Of a stretch of DNA of 64,000 bases, positions 10,631 to 22,455 are shown in pieces. The notes beneath the pieces were generated by a model, which had not been told where the DNA came from, did not search any database, and was given only the letters and a program-made list of their open reading frames with translations. A program made the translations under genes and the position numbers. This DNA is from Cantharellus purpuraceus (lineage: Eukaryota > Basidiomycota > Agaricomycetes > Cantharellales > Hydnaceae). Within the stretch, counting starts at the first letter, position 1. Every line of letters starts with the position of its first letter. The stretch lies in NCBI GenBank assembly GCA_025174535.1, contig JALBUN010000003.1, positions 1,634,501-1,698,500 on the forward strand. Direction: 5' to 3'.

Positions 10631-13600
10631 TGCAATTGGAGACAGTGACAATTGGAGGTGGAGAGTGGGTGCAATAAGTATAACCGAGTCTGCATAGCCG
10701 CGTACTTATATATCATTTCAGAGACGGGTTCCTGGGCTAATTCCCAAATCACTGGATGGAGTCCCGGATCCCCGCAGTGCACTAGATCTTCTGGAAATCA
10801 CTGCGCGAAGCATAGACGATTTCCGGTTGTGCTCAAATCAGCTCGGTTACCTTCTTTGTATTGCTAAGCAATAACTTATCGGGATTGGCGTGTACGAGTA
10901 AGCAGATATGAAATTCTAATCAAGTGAATGCAAAATAGTCACCTGAGTCCAGCCGTAAATCCCCCCTTTGGCATAAAGCGCCTTCAGGTTCGCCCCTCCC
11001 TTGCCTTTTGAGCATCGTGCAGTACAATCCTAACGCTGAATCGTCCCTATGAACCTAGTCACCTGTATACGCGTCTTCCCCGCTTGACTCAGAGCGACCT
11101 ACACGCGGGTTGTCCGCAAGAGAAATAATATGATAAGCATGTCAAAGAAGCGATGTATTCACCTAGCACAGTAAGGGGAGAAGACGGTGTCAGTTGGCAT
11201 CAGACCATGTCAAAGTGACTGTGACTTTCTTCTGCTGACCGATCGCCGGAATGAGCCAAAAAGCGTTGAACAGATATAAATTGCCTTGTCGAAAATTGCA
11301 TTAGAAGTCCTGTGACTGTCCCACGTCGTTTCGCTTCGTGGCCCTTGATGCTGGTCACGAGTACTAGTGCTATCTGGGAAGGAATATTAATCCTCGTAGA
11401 ATAGAACAGTATGCCACTAGGAACCCACAGAGAACCACAACTCAAAGGACGCCAAGTCCTGACGCCCTGTAGCTCCAAGGAAGTTGAACAAACGATTCAC
11501 GAAGCGCATTTCAAGGTCAGCAACATGAATCACACCTGGTCAATAGCCTGACCAGTTGGTAACTCGTTATGGGACCCTTGGTGTTTCGTGGTGGCGATAG
11601 GTGCAAGCTATGCGAGGCCTGGGGACAGAATCGTGTCGAGCTTCTTTCTCTGTGGTTGTATTTGGTTGGCGCACGCAGTCTTAAAGGTTGAGGAAGAGTA
11701 TATTCAGCTTGCATTTTAAGTACCAGAGACATCTTTCCCTTACTCACCTCGAGCTTGCAGCATCCAAATAACAGCATCGTCAACATCATCGATCATATCT
11801 CACTTCCCCCGATCAGTTCAAAGCTCAATGCTTTTATTCATTCCATCCATGCAAGGCTGGGACCGACATCATGTCCTCACGAGCTTGGCCCGGGATCATC
11901 GTCGTCTGTATTCCATTCCCCGAGTCACTGGTCGCCCGGTGTCATTTTTCCCATGAAAGAGAGACACAGCAAATGAATGAAGTAGTGGTCAACGTTTCCT
12001 GTGTGCGTACCCAGCGACTGAGATCGGGAGAAGATATTTGATGTACTGATTACTAGGTTTCTGGAAAGGCTATGCATGAAGAATGTGACTACCCAATCCA
12101 GTAAAGCTTCAGGCGAGCGTATGTGCCCAGTGACTGATGTTGAGGGAAAATACGCTGAACGCAAATGTCCTGATCGTGAGGCTGCAAACTGTAAAACGGA
12201 ATTAAAAGAATATTGATTCTTTGCACAGGAGCACTTCACCGCAGGGAAGTAAACACTTACCAAGCAGTAAGTTCGTCCGTCTCTCAAAAGAAGGTAACAG
12301 GGCATTCAGAATGGCCACCGTGTGGACCTGTGCCAACTAACCGTGCACGATCTAGAGTTCCAAGACATCATATAATAGACCATCCCCTGTGGCATCAACT
12401 CACACAGCCTCCACAGTGCTCTTCCTCCAAGGCGCGCCGATACTAAGCGGTGCATTCGCGAGGACAAAAGCAGCATTCCCCAGACCCAACATAATGAAGA
12501 TGCACCAGAACAGACCAACTATATGGCTAAGACTCTTGCCTGGGTGTCGTTTCATAACCGCGTACAGGTCCGGGGTGGAGTGCAGCGCGTGCGGAAGAAG
12601 GGGAATTGATGTAGTTGCAACGCTTGGCGTAGAGGGTGTGCGTGACGCCGTCTGCAATGAAGCAAGAGCGTAAAGCGACTATTGGCTTGTGGTCTGAAGT
12701 AGTGAGTGTATGGGATAGAGGCGTGCTGGAGTGATATGACTCCCGATTGGTCGGGTGAATCACCATGCGTCGCGTTCAAGGTGCGATCTGTCCACGACAC
12801 TGTCTGACCCCAAAACGAACAAAGTGCACCTGATTCCCCAAAGTTCACCCTCCCAAAGACCAAGAAACGCGGTGCCTCTCTTCCACTCTATTAGCTACTA
12901 ATCGAATCCCTTCACCTCTTCTCGTCCACGCTCCATGTCGAGCAGCGCGTTTAGCTCATGACACTTGTCTGATTTGAGCGAAGCGGACGAGCAAGCGGAA
13001 CATCAGGGCGAAAGTTGAAGTCGCCCGGGAGAAACAGGTGCGATGTTGTATGTGACTATTTTCCCTGGGACGCAAGAAGAGGGGGATGGGAGGGTGTGGA
13101 TAATATGCTTCCGGGTGAGAGATATCACTACATGCTCTGCAAGATATGCATTGACAAATCTGGCCGTATACGGGCAATGGGTTGGATAGCTCAAGTGAGG
13201 GAGGTCATGCTCACGTAAACACCTCTCCAGCACCCCCATCTTGACCCGCTACTCTGAACTGGACACTGACGGCACCTTTATTTCCCTGGAAAAGGCTACA
13301 GGTGCGAAGGAGCGCAGATGGTAGATTCACAAGCCAGGCAGGACCACAGCCAGCCCAGCTAGCGCTGAGCAAACGCGGCTCTATTGGTTTATTGCAGTTT
13401 GGATCAGAAATACGACAAACATTCCACTTGGAATTGAGGCACCCGTACACTTGGTGGGGGGGACCTCCATCTACAGCTCATTCACTTTTACAATCATATC
13501 AGACACGTTGGGAGGCTCCATGTCATTTCCTCAGAGTTTGGTGGTGCTCACAACTCTACATATCTATCTAGGTACGGACAGCGTTCTGGAACTTGTCTCT

Positions 13601-13640
13601 TTGAACCTTTTCCCTTCTCTCCCCATGTGTTGAAGACGGA
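10631..13640. other. unresolved region, no confident gene
   Basis: Short frames on both strands contain isolated hydrophobic runs. Examples on the minus strand are SLSHIVGLFWCIFIMLGLGNA at about 12470-12530 and IALVLVTSIKGHEAKRRG at about 11320-11380. The second resembles the ALVxxLxKxY loop of another fungal membrane family, but flanking conserved motifs could not be chained through plausible introns. The region may hold one or two decayed membrane-protein genes. It is left unassigned rather than given a product. Confidence 0.4.
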
Positions 13641-13801
13641 AAAACCTCTTTCCAATACATTCCGACCTCTGACATGCCTGCCGACATCATGACGAAGGCA
13701 CTTCCCCGCTCTAAACATGAAAATTCACACAAATGCTCGGCCTACGTGCCTGCAGCTGATACCACCACTTCGATCTCTACCGGCATCCCAGTGAGGGGGA
13801 G
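13641..13801 (+). pseudogene. 3' end of a second copia pol (RNase H tail)
   Basis: The plus strand reads YIPTSDMPADIMTKALPRSKHEN. This is the terminal copia motif (Y-I-P-T-x-x-x-x-A-D-I-x-T-K-x-L-x-x-x-K-H) seen in intact elements just before the polypurine tract. Nothing upstream could be matched to RT or integrase, so only the tail survives. It is more GC-rich and diverged from the first copia element, so it is a different lineage. Confidence 0.8.
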
Positions 13802-14228
13802 TGTTGACGCCGCTTTTTCATTGTGCTACGCGTCCCGCTATCACAGCGAGGGGGACTGTTGAAATCCAGAGGCTGCGCAACTGGAGCCGTACCCGGGACG
13901 CATGCAACTCTAGGCTGCCTTCCATCCGACCGGAATGATTGTCACACAGGTGTCCAACTGACTCAAGAGAAGATAAAGTAGAAGTATGAGCACCCTGTTC
14001 AGGTTAATCAGCATGTGGTTGTGAACGACGCATTCTCTGCTTTTGTGACATGGAGCCTCTACACCATATTGGACGTGGTCGTGTTAACAGCGCAGGCTCT
14101 GCTGGTATAAAGAGGGGCCTAGTTGACCCCTACGTTTTCCAATCTACACTCAAAGTACTACCCGATGTAGGGAGTTCTGTCGTTACTGTAACGAGCCCGG
14201 GAGCAATATTTACAGGCTGAATGCAACC
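13802..14228 (+). repeat. LTR remnant with duplicated purine tract/LTR start
   Basis: Directly after the copia tail come two purine tracts, each followed by TGTTGA: GTGAGGGGGAGTGTTGA (LTR start 13802) and GCGAGGGGGACTGTTGA (LTR start 13857). Either could be the true LTR edge. A TATAAAGAGG box lies at about 14107-14116. The right edge is not certain; no clean CAACA end was found, and about 14212-14228 is a guess. Confidence 0.5.
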
Positions 14229-14635
14229 CTTGCACTTCATCCTCCGTGTCTTTAGATTCTCCTATAGTCCTCAAGTCAGAGAAAGGATGTCTGTAAGTTC
14301 GCTGCTCTAAATTTTACGAAATAAGAAGCATCTCCAGCTCGCCATATCAAGGCATAAAGACGCCTCTTAACGTCATAACGCGAAGTATGGCATACATTGA
14401 GCATGCGGCTGCGATGGAAAGCCATATTGTACCCACATATATACATTGAGTGGAGAAGCACAACCCATCTATCAGGATCTCTTTCTACCAAGCTTATCCC
14501 CTTACCCCGTCCCCCCCACCCACAAAATCATAAGCACGCGGCATAACCTAAACGCCTTTCAATAAAACCGGGAAACATCAGCTGTCCCCGGCATATAATG
14601 TACATACTCAATGGCCGTAGGACTCTGCAAGGAGA
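14229..14635. other. intergenic, 3' flank of chromodomain gene
   Basis: No gene was recognised. Short frames on both strands lack motifs. Confidence 0.5.
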
Positions 14636-16276
14636 TCATGCGCGTCTTTTAGCCCAACCAGCTGCAACCGCCTCCTTCAGCAGAGTCAAAGTCGAGCGCG
14701 ATATCCCCTCTTCCTCTGTAGCCAAAGTGAAGTCTTCTATGAGTTTAGCGGGATCTAAAAGCTCTGTTCCCGGAGTCCAGGTGGCCTCTTCGGCGGGGTA
14801 CCTGGAGAGTATAGGAACGTCTGAGCACCGATAATTCCTGCTCTATCCAAAATGCACATACCCTTCCCACTTGATGAGCCACGAGAAGCGATTTTTTTGC
14901 CCCGGCTATCTTACGATCGAAACGGCCAATAATCTTTTCCACAAAGTACTCTTTTACGGCGCTATCATCAACGTCACAGTCAGCCCTGAAGCAAGTCTTG
15001 CTCTGGCCTTCTTTAGTTCTCGAGAGATGGATGGCTGAGAGTAAGGCCAGTTTATCACAGAGTTGTGTAGTTTATCATTCGAAACATGTACATACCTTTG
15101 CCTCTACGGAAGAGATAGGAGTTAGTAAGTTGTGACTGTTGCAAACCGAGAGGTACTGGTATCTACTTACTTGTCACCTTTGCATGGCGGGCACTCAAAG
15201 ACCTCGTCATCTTGGAGCCTACGGTCGTTATCATGAATCCCAACACATCCCCAATGATACCATAAGTCGCACCTACAATCAAGCCGAAGTCAGTGATTGT
15301 GCTCAATTATCCAGGAAAAAGAGGATAAACTTGTCGCATTGTATAAACTAGCAGAAACCGTCACATGAGCATCCAAAGAATCTGTATCCATAAAGCAGAT
15401 CGTACCAAACGGCTCTTTGCATCATTCGTGGCGGTGAGTTTGGGCCATGAAAAGCTTAACATTGAAGGCACAAAAGACTTCCTTCTCCCTGTTCGCACTT
15501 GACAAGCACCATCTCCATCCATCAGTTCCTCTTTCATTCTTTTAGTTATCTTAAACTTGGAACTGTTTCGAGGTCGCTTAGCGGCTTTCCCATGGGAAGG
15601 TCCTGGTGATAAACGTCGTTTTGATGGTGTCAAGGACCCAGCGGCAGTACGGCTGGAATTTCCGCGACGACTGTCTGGAGCAGGTGCTGACAATTTAGTA
15701 CGAGGGGTGAAGGAGGGATCTTCTGAGAGGCTTGAAAGTGGAGACAGTGACTTTGCTCTACCAAATAGGCTGGATTTTGATGGGACGGGGGGGCGGGCGG
15801 GAGTAACGTGGGACACCATATCCTTAGGGGTATTGCAGAGCCTTTCGAGAAGAGTCGAGGGCTCTGGTAACGAGATACTGCTGGCGTATGCGGATCCCAG
15901 CACAGAATCTGGGAACGCCTGGCTTGAGTTTGTTGAAACCAGTTCTTCCTCCTCGTACACGCTTGCTGGGCCTGATTCCGGGAAAGGAAAGTTTGAGCTT
16001 GTTAAGGCCAGGTCGACCCCGTGAGCGATTGCTTGGTCTGATTTCGGGGAATGCTGGTCCAAGTAGCTTAAGACTGTTTCCTCCTCGTGCGTGATTATTT
16101 CTCTTGAATTCGGAATTGATTCCAGAGAAGGCAAGCTTGAGTGTGTTGAGGCCGACTCGTCCTCGTGCGCGATGGTCGGGGTTAATAAAGGAAGATCACT
16201 AGCTGCAGGCTGCGTGGAGGGTAGGACTTCCGGACTTGCCGCTGAGGTTGAAGCATTACAAGACAGAGAGGAATGA
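14636..16276 (-). pseudogene. PHD-finger plus chromodomain protein, frameshifted in the chromodomain
   Basis: A long Ser/Pro-rich disordered N-terminus (15361-16276) has SP motifs and a basic nuclear-localisation-like cluster (KRRLSPG...KAAKRPR). After short introns follow the second half of a PHD finger (FIQCDKCDLWYHWGCVG...FECPPCKGDK, about 15172-15345) and a linker. The chromodomain (EYFVEKIIGRFDRK...RFSWLIKWEG, then YPAEEATWTPGTELLDP, about 14735-14960) ends in a tail closing KRRA-stop at 14636. PHD fingers read histone H3 tails and chromodomains read methyl-lysine, so a nuclear chromatin reader is expected. Within the chromodomain a run of seven A (T7 at 14892-14898 on the plus strand) must be six for the frame to hold. 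It is therefore either a real pseudogene or a homopolymer read error. The first pair of PHD cysteines and the start codon were not identified. Confidence 0.72.
15096..15103 (-). other. 8-nt microexon between PHD and chromodomain exons
   Basis: The PHD exon ends GGTGACAA before GTAAGT. The next acceptor TTCCGTAG is followed by AGGCAAAG and at once by a donor GTATGT, and the downstream exon begins CCATCCATCTC. Including the eight bases keeps frame (D-K-G-K-A-I-H-L-S). Without them the chromodomain linker is out of frame. Confidence 0.6.
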
Positions 16277-16863
16277 GGGCGACATCACCAAATATGCAAA
16301 GATTGTCCTTTGGAGGTGGACAGCGTCAAGACACTGTACTATAGGCAATACCGCATTTCTAGTTTTGCGACGTACCTGATTGGCCTTGCTAGTGCACCAC
16401 ATATATGCGAGTTGCGTTAATCATATACATGATAAACACATGCGTCCGAACCCAATATTCACAACATCCATAACAACCAAGACTTACCACGAGCTTAATG
16501 GAGATCGACAAGGTCAGAGTATGTCCTCAAGCAAATCAAGCCTCAGGAAGCCCACTAGATCTACGAGTAATTTCATCTGACAAATTCCATGTCGACTGAG
16601 GCAATCCATAGCCAGTGAATTCTCCTGAAATTACACCGGTGGATTTAATTGACACTCAGTAGTTCTGCACTGCACTGCATGCTGGATGTATAGATGCCAC
16701 TAGCTGAGGCCACATCGCTTGATCTCTATCAAGTTCTCAGAGCGCCTCTGGCAGATTGAAAATGCTGACCAACTGGCCTTCCGACTGAGCTCTCAACGTC
16801 AACCCTCAAGCTCTTCCTTAATTCCACCATTGCCACCATTATCCAACTTGTCGCTGGACGGCC
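16277..16863. promoter_or_regulatory. intergenic, divergent promoter region
   Basis: This stretch lies between the minus-strand chromatin-reader gene and the plus-strand receptor-like gene, so both promoters should be here. The minus gene may also have a first exon in it. No TATA box was identified with confidence. Confidence 0.45.
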
Positions 16864-19016
16864 ATGTATTTCTTCTGTTTTCTTGCCTGGTGCATATCAC
16901 TGTTTTCAGGTTGTGGTGAGTGGCTGTGAACTCACGTGTCGTTTGTGTATTTGCGAACCTCAACGTCAGCAGTTACTGCAGTCAGATCTGGGTGACACCT
17001 TCATTTCATCACTTACATTGAGACAAGCAGATTCCTCGACGGCCGAAGTGAGTAATTATTTTTCATGGTCACTTTCTGCATTCTTACCCTCGTTGTATAG
17101 TGCAATGCGACTTGCACCTATTTCAACGAACTGCTGGACAAATGCATTACTCCAGTGTGACTGTAGGGTTTCCTTTCTCCAGGTCCAGGGAGACTGTCTA
17201 CTGTCTCAAGCTATATCACCTAGGGATGCTGCCGGTGCCCAGATGGTTTTGGACTGTATGTTTTACCAGAAACGCGTGATTCCGGAAGTTTAATCGTGTG
17301 TTGCAGCGGAGAGCGACCAGTGTCACCGTGAAGGGATCGAGTTTACCAAGATTCAACTAGATCTCCCGCCAGCGGCTGCGAAAATTGTCCAACAGGTTGA
17401 GCGGGATGGCGCATGTATGTACTAGTGACATAATATCACTACGGTATCATTCACTAATCATTGGCTCTCAGAAGAGTGCAAGCCATTTTTTTGGCTTTAC
17501 AGATTGTAGGAGGGCACATCGGATTGGTTGTTGTTCTCCTCTTTGCCATATTTTCTCGAAGAATTCGTCGCGACCCCACATTCATCAACTTTTGCATCAC
17601 TTGGATCATTTCCGGCGTTGTTTTCTCAATGTTGTCAGTATTTTTCCTATAGGTCGTGAATTCGAGGTTATCTGACGCTTTCATCCTCTGAGGCTTTATC
17701 GTGGTACTGACGGAAATACTATCTTCACACCACTTGCAGTTGTACTTCCATCCGATCATGCATGCCACGCACAGGCTGCACTCACCGAGGGTGCACAGGT
17801 GATGACTGCCGTATCTACGTTAGCTCTGATCATCCAGGTACATGTTGTGTCACGCCATTGTCATTATAGCTAATAAGTCACCTTCGATGTTTCTAAGCTC
17901 TGGCTCAGTAATCTATAAAGGCCCGACTAATGGAGTCGAGCAGAAGCAGATCACTCGTTGGACTACATTCACGGTGCCTTGATCTCCACCTTCTGTGGCA
18001 TTCTCACTGATATTTGAACAGCTTCTTGTAACCCCATACATATTTTTCATCGCCTTCACACTTCCTCCCTTATTTGTGCGTTCAAACGTGGTAATCATGA
18101 TGCCCTGCTTATCGATGATGTAGGTTGGATTGTACTGGAATCAAACTCGTCAATTTGTGGCTAATATGACGGCCGCGCAGACGAACTTCTATTGCATGAT
18201 TGTTGGAGCTGGAATCAAAGTCAGTACATTGTGAGCAACCAATCTCGTTCATGTCACAAAGGGGCCTAACGATTATTGACTTCACAGTCGAGAAGCCGTC
18301 TACGGTGTAACCCTTGGGCTCCTGGCTCTCACTGTCATCTTTGACTGTAAGCCTTATATTTATGCAAAGGAACCCCGACAGATTCTCATGCAAATTCTTA
18401 TCCTACCAATCATTTCACATTAAGGTCTCGTCATCAGGATAGTGTTCAGACGTTGATGGGTTCCGACGCATGCAAGCACAGGGGGGTGTCCTGCCTTCCA
18501 CCCTTTTGCGTGTGATCGTGTTCACAATATATCGTACCGTGGTCATCACGTACGTGCTGAGCAAAGATTACCTCCTGCATTTAATATGTGAATCCTAATT
18601 CTTCCATCAAGCACGTATGGATCTGCCTTGATACGTCCACCGGAACTGTCTCCATCACTTGTGAGGAGCAAATTCTTTATCGATGACGCCCCCCGTCTCC
18701 TGATTTGTGTAGATATGCTACAAGCTGCACGTACGTCCACTATTGACGCATCCTCTCCCGAAGTGACAAGAGTTATGTAGTCCCCCTGGTGGCAGCCATT
18801 ATCTTTGGCGTTAACAGAGTCAGTGATGTAGCTATAATATTCTCACATATATTAATATGCTCGAATCGCAGGAGCTCATTCAATCTTGCACAGTCCGCGA
18901 AGCCGATCAGGACAGCCATCAGCACAGAGGGTGGACTGATGATCCTCGAGACGGACTCTAACGTTGGAGCTGATCCAGCTGAATTCCACGCGATCGCCAC
19001 CCCTCAGGCTGTATAG
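16864..19016 (+). pseudogene. CFEM-like/multi-TM receptor-like protein, copy 1 (decayed)
   Basis: It starts MYFFCFLAWCISLFSGCG (signal peptide), followed by an intron with GTGAGT. The ectodomain begins CNATCTYFNELLDKCITP. At 17154-17160 two bases are missing compared with the paralogues, which throws the next cysteines (C-D-C) out of frame; the seventh cysteine is also Ser (CLLS). After a 51-nt intron come SESDQCHREGIEF and LDLPPAAAK. Downstream are membrane exons: RRVQAIFLALQIVGGHIGLV, then NFCITWIISGVVFSML, then LYRGTDGN, then AQAALTEGAQVMTAVSTLAL. A TGA at 18454-18456 replaces the first Trp of the conserved RRWW and a 2-base loss follows. The C-terminal frame (18789-19016) ends at the same place as in the other copies. 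Two or more lesions make it a pseudogene. Confidence 0.75.
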
Positions 19017-20267
19017 AGCCCATATTCGTACAGTAAAGGTTTAACATATGTCTTGAGATTCCCGCATATGCATATTTATCCATGAGCATTGTATTATATG
19101 TAACAAACTGCCTGGCCCGACTGCCTGGCCCGACCTGCCTGGCGTAGTTTATCTTAGTTTACCCAATATGACATCCCGTGATGCTGTATGATAGAAATCA
19201 ACAGTGCTATTGTATTTCACTACCTGTGAGTGTGCCTGTGGGTTTACCGGTGGTGAAGACGCTGCCTGTGAGCGCGGCTGCGCCGGGGAGTGCCACTGCG
19301 CTAGTTGCGGCGCAGGAGGAGGAACCGGTGGCAGGATCGGGATTGGGATCGGGAGTGGATGTGGAGGCTGGGAGTGGAACTGGGACGGCGACGGGGGTGA
19401 AGACGACGGAGACGAAGGAAGCTGAGGAGGTGGATAGAGAAGAGGATGTCGTTGCTGCTGCCGCCGCCATGATGAGCGTGGCGAGCGCCGATGCGGAAAC
19501 GGGTAGGGTTTGGGAAGGGAGCGGGGGGTGACCAAGGTTTGGGAAGAAGTGATGTGTGCACGGTCATTGACGCCTCTATGCTGTGATCCTACCCTTTCTG
19601 TTCATTGTCCTTCATTGTATGTCCTTTTATTTTAAAATTCTTTCCTTGTCTCACCTCACCCCTCGTCTCCTTTCCTTCATAACCTTTTTTTCCTTATTTA
19701 TCACTTCCCACTGCCCCTCTCACCCCCTTTAGCTATAGGACCTGCGTGCTTTGGTACACATATATATGCACGCGAAAACGTGCACGTGTGATAGTTTTTT
19801 TTTTCTTTTTGATCCCCTTGCAAAATGCAATGGGTATGCCGGCGGCAGGGACGGCGCTGTGGGGATGGCGCTGAGGAGGTGAGGGAGAAGGACGAGAGAG
19901 AGATGGGATACCTATTTAGGCGCGAAGGATGTGGTGCTAACAATGCTCAGGCAACGTACCTGCAAACGGTGTGCCCGACATCTGATATGTGACCGTGGGC
20001 GGTGCAAGTGATGAAGTGCGAGCTTGTATGTGATGTTCTGCGCAGCCAGAAGAGCATCTCAGATGAAACGAGTGTCGAGCCAGCGAGAGCTTGCGGTGAA
20101 ATGCAGTACCTCTCGTTTTATTATATACCATCATGAGACAGATAAATTACACCACGTGAGTTGGGCCACGTGTATGCACAACAAATGATGCCTTGGTCAT
20201 GAATCTGATAGTTGTATATTAGATAGACCTCGACATGGGTAAAATGTTTACTGTACGAATATGGGTT
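19017..20267. other. intergenic with duplicated low-complexity block
   Basis: The 3' flank of copy 1 (to about 19235) is also found, inverted, 3' of copy 3 (24235-24340). A 13-bp unit CTGCCTGGCCCGA is repeated at 19108-19120 and 19121-19133, with a partial third unit. The 19.2-19.53 kb block is described separately. From 19.55 to 20.27 kb the sequence is pyrimidine-rich then mixed, with no gene seen. Confidence 0.5.
19178..19531 (+). CDS. low-complexity acidic Gly/Val/Glu-rich frame A, unknown, strand uncertain
   Basis: The frame reads LPVSAAAPGSATALVAAQEEEPVAG...ATGVKTTETKEAEEVD...DAETG. The same frame recurs at 23625-24203 (VSVLVSTTARVAAQEEP...TGVKTETREAEAVDGDEDV...DAETSG). The aligned duplication argues that the block was once coding. 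The opposite strand is also open and similar (Pro/Ser/Thr-rich), so the coding strand is not settled. No domain or start is recognised. It could be the disordered tail of a lost gene. Confidence 0.3.
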   Translation: MMLYDRNQQCYCISLPVSVPVGLPVVKTLPVSAAAPGSATALVAAQEEEPVAGSGLGSGVDVEAGSGTGTATGVKTTETKEAEEVDREEDVVAAAAAMMSVASADAETGRVWEGSGG

Positions 20268-22455
20268 CTATAAAACAGCCTGTGGGGTGGCGGTCGTGAG
20301 GTATCCAGCTGGATCAATTGTAACCCTAGACACCTTTTCGAGGATCCCCAATTCATCCCCTATGCTGATAACTGTGCTGACTGGCTTGCCAGACTGTGCC
20401 GAGGCGACATTACTGGTATCAGTCCTCCGCCAGAACATGCAGGATTGACAAAGCTCCTGTAATACGAGCATATCGATATATGTGAGACTATCATAGCTAC
20501 ACTTACCTTGTTAATGCCAAAGATAATGGCTGCCGCTAGAGGGACTACGTAACACTTGTTACTTCAGAAAGAAAATGGTAACGATGGACGTACGCGCAGC
20601 TTGTAGCAAATCCACCCAAAACGAGTGAGAGGGCTCCAAAAAGTCAATGAATTGCCCATCTATAGTGAATTGATGCCGTTCCGGTGGATTTATCAAGGCA
20701 GACCCATACGTGCTTGATGGAAGAATTAAGGTTCACATATTAAAGGCAGGAGGCGATCTTGCTCAACGCGTACATGATGACCACAGTACGATATATTGTG
20801 AACATGATCACACGCAGTAGAACGGAAAGCGGGACGGTCCCCTGTACCTGCACGTGTCGGAAATACCACCAACGCCTGGACACTATCCTGATGATGAGAA
20901 CTTGATGTGAAGTGATTGGTGGGACGAGAAGTTGCATGAGAATCTGTCAAGGTTCCTTTGCATATAAGGCTTACAGTCGAAGATGATAGTGAGGGTCAGG
21001 AGCCCAAGGGTTACACCGTAGACAGCTTGTCGACTGTGAAGTGAATATCCGTTAGGCCCTCCCGTGGAATGAAGTGAGGTTTGGTTGCTCACAATGGATT
21101 GATTTGAGAGTCAACTCCAACCATGACGCAATAGAAGCTTGTCGGCAAAGCCACTATCGCAGACTTACCCCGACGAGTATGATCCCACTACATCATCGGT
21201 AAGCGAGACATCATGATTATCACGTTTGAACGCACAAAGAAGGGAGGAAGTGTGAAGGCGATGAAGAGTATGTATGGGGTTGCAAGAAGCTGTTCAAATA
21301 TCAGTGAGAACACCAGAGGCTGGAAATCAAAGGCACCGTGCATGTCGTCCAACAAGTGATCCGCTTCTGCTTGAGTCCATTATTGGGAACCCTATAGATT
21401 GCTGCCCGTGTACTGAGCCAGAGCTTGGAAACATCAAAGAAGACTTGTGAGCCACAGTGCCAATGGTCACGAGATAACATATACCTGGATGATCAGAGCT
21501 AACGTAGATCCGGCGGTCATCACTTGTACACCCTCGGTAAGTGCAGCCTGTGCCAGACATGTACGATCGATTGCATCTGCAAGTGGTGTGTACATGGTGT
21601 TACCGTCAGTACCACGATAAAGCCTTAGAGGACCAAAGCGTGAGGTAAGTCTTCGAGATCACGACCTATAGAAAAAATACTGACAACATCGAGAATATAA
21701 CACTGGAAATGATCCAAGTGATGCAGAAGTTCACGAATGTGGGATCGCGACGAACTCTTCCACAGAAAATGGAAAGCAGGAGAATGACAACCAATCCGAC
21801 GTGCCCTCCTGCAACCTGAAAGGCCAAAAAGACGGTCTGCATTTTCCGAAGAGCTACTAAACGATGAGTGGACGGTTTCAGGGCATCCAGTCACTAGTAC
21901 ATACATGCGCCATACCGATAGAACGGCTGGAGAAGTTTTGCAGCCGCAGGTGGGAGGTCGAGCTGAACCGTGGCAAACTCGATCCCTTCACGGCGACACT
22001 GGTCGCTCTCCACTGCAACACACGATTAAAGTTCCCGAATCACGCGTTTCTGGTCAAACATACAGTCCAAAAGCATCTGAGTACTGACAGCATCCCCAGG
22101 TGATATAGCTTGACACAGCAGGCAGTCCCCCTGGGCCTGGAGAAATGGAACCCTACAGCCACAGTGTGGAGTAACACACATCTCCTCCAGTTCGTGGAAA
22201 TAGGCGCAAGTCGTATTACACTATACAACGAGGGTGAGAATGCAGCAAGTGACCATGTAACAAAATCACTCACATCGGTCGTTGAGGAGCCGGCCTGCCT
22301 CAATGTAAGTGATGAAAGGATGGTGTTACCCAGATCTGACTGTGCAGTAACTACTGACATTGAGGCTCGCATATACACAAATGGCACGCTCGTGGCCACT
22401 CACCACAACCTGAAAACAGTGTTATGCACCAGGCGAGAAAAGTGAAGGAATACAT
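20268..22455 (-). CDS. CFEM-like/multi-TM receptor-like protein, copy 2 (apparently intact)
   Basis: The start is MYSFTFLAWCITLFSGCG (22455 down), a signal peptide spliced at GTGAGT to VVTAQSDLGNT. The ectodomain has eight cysteines, the first seven spaced C-x3-C-x9-C-x4-C-x1-C-x10-C-x2-C (CNTTCAYFHELEEMC ... GDCLLCQ). The eighth (DQC) follows a 51-nt intron whose branch point is in a TTTAATC/CTAAT context. Membrane exons follow: RKMQTVFLAFQVAGGHVGLV, NFCITWIISSVIFSML, LYRGTDGN, AALTEGVQVMTAGSTLALII, LLATPYILFIAFTLPPFFV, VYGVTLGLLTLTIIF, and RRWWYFRHVQ with LLRVIMFTIYRTVVIM. A cytoplasmic tail ends at 20268. I found no in-frame stop in the exons checked. The cysteine domain resembles the CFEM module of ascomycete Pth11-type receptors. 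A cell-surface sensing role is inference. Confidence 0.7.

Noticed and set aside
12400..12657. Single hydrophobic helix in a minus-strand frame, considered as a membrane-protein gene
   Set aside because: No second conserved motif could be joined by plausible splice sites; left as unresolved.
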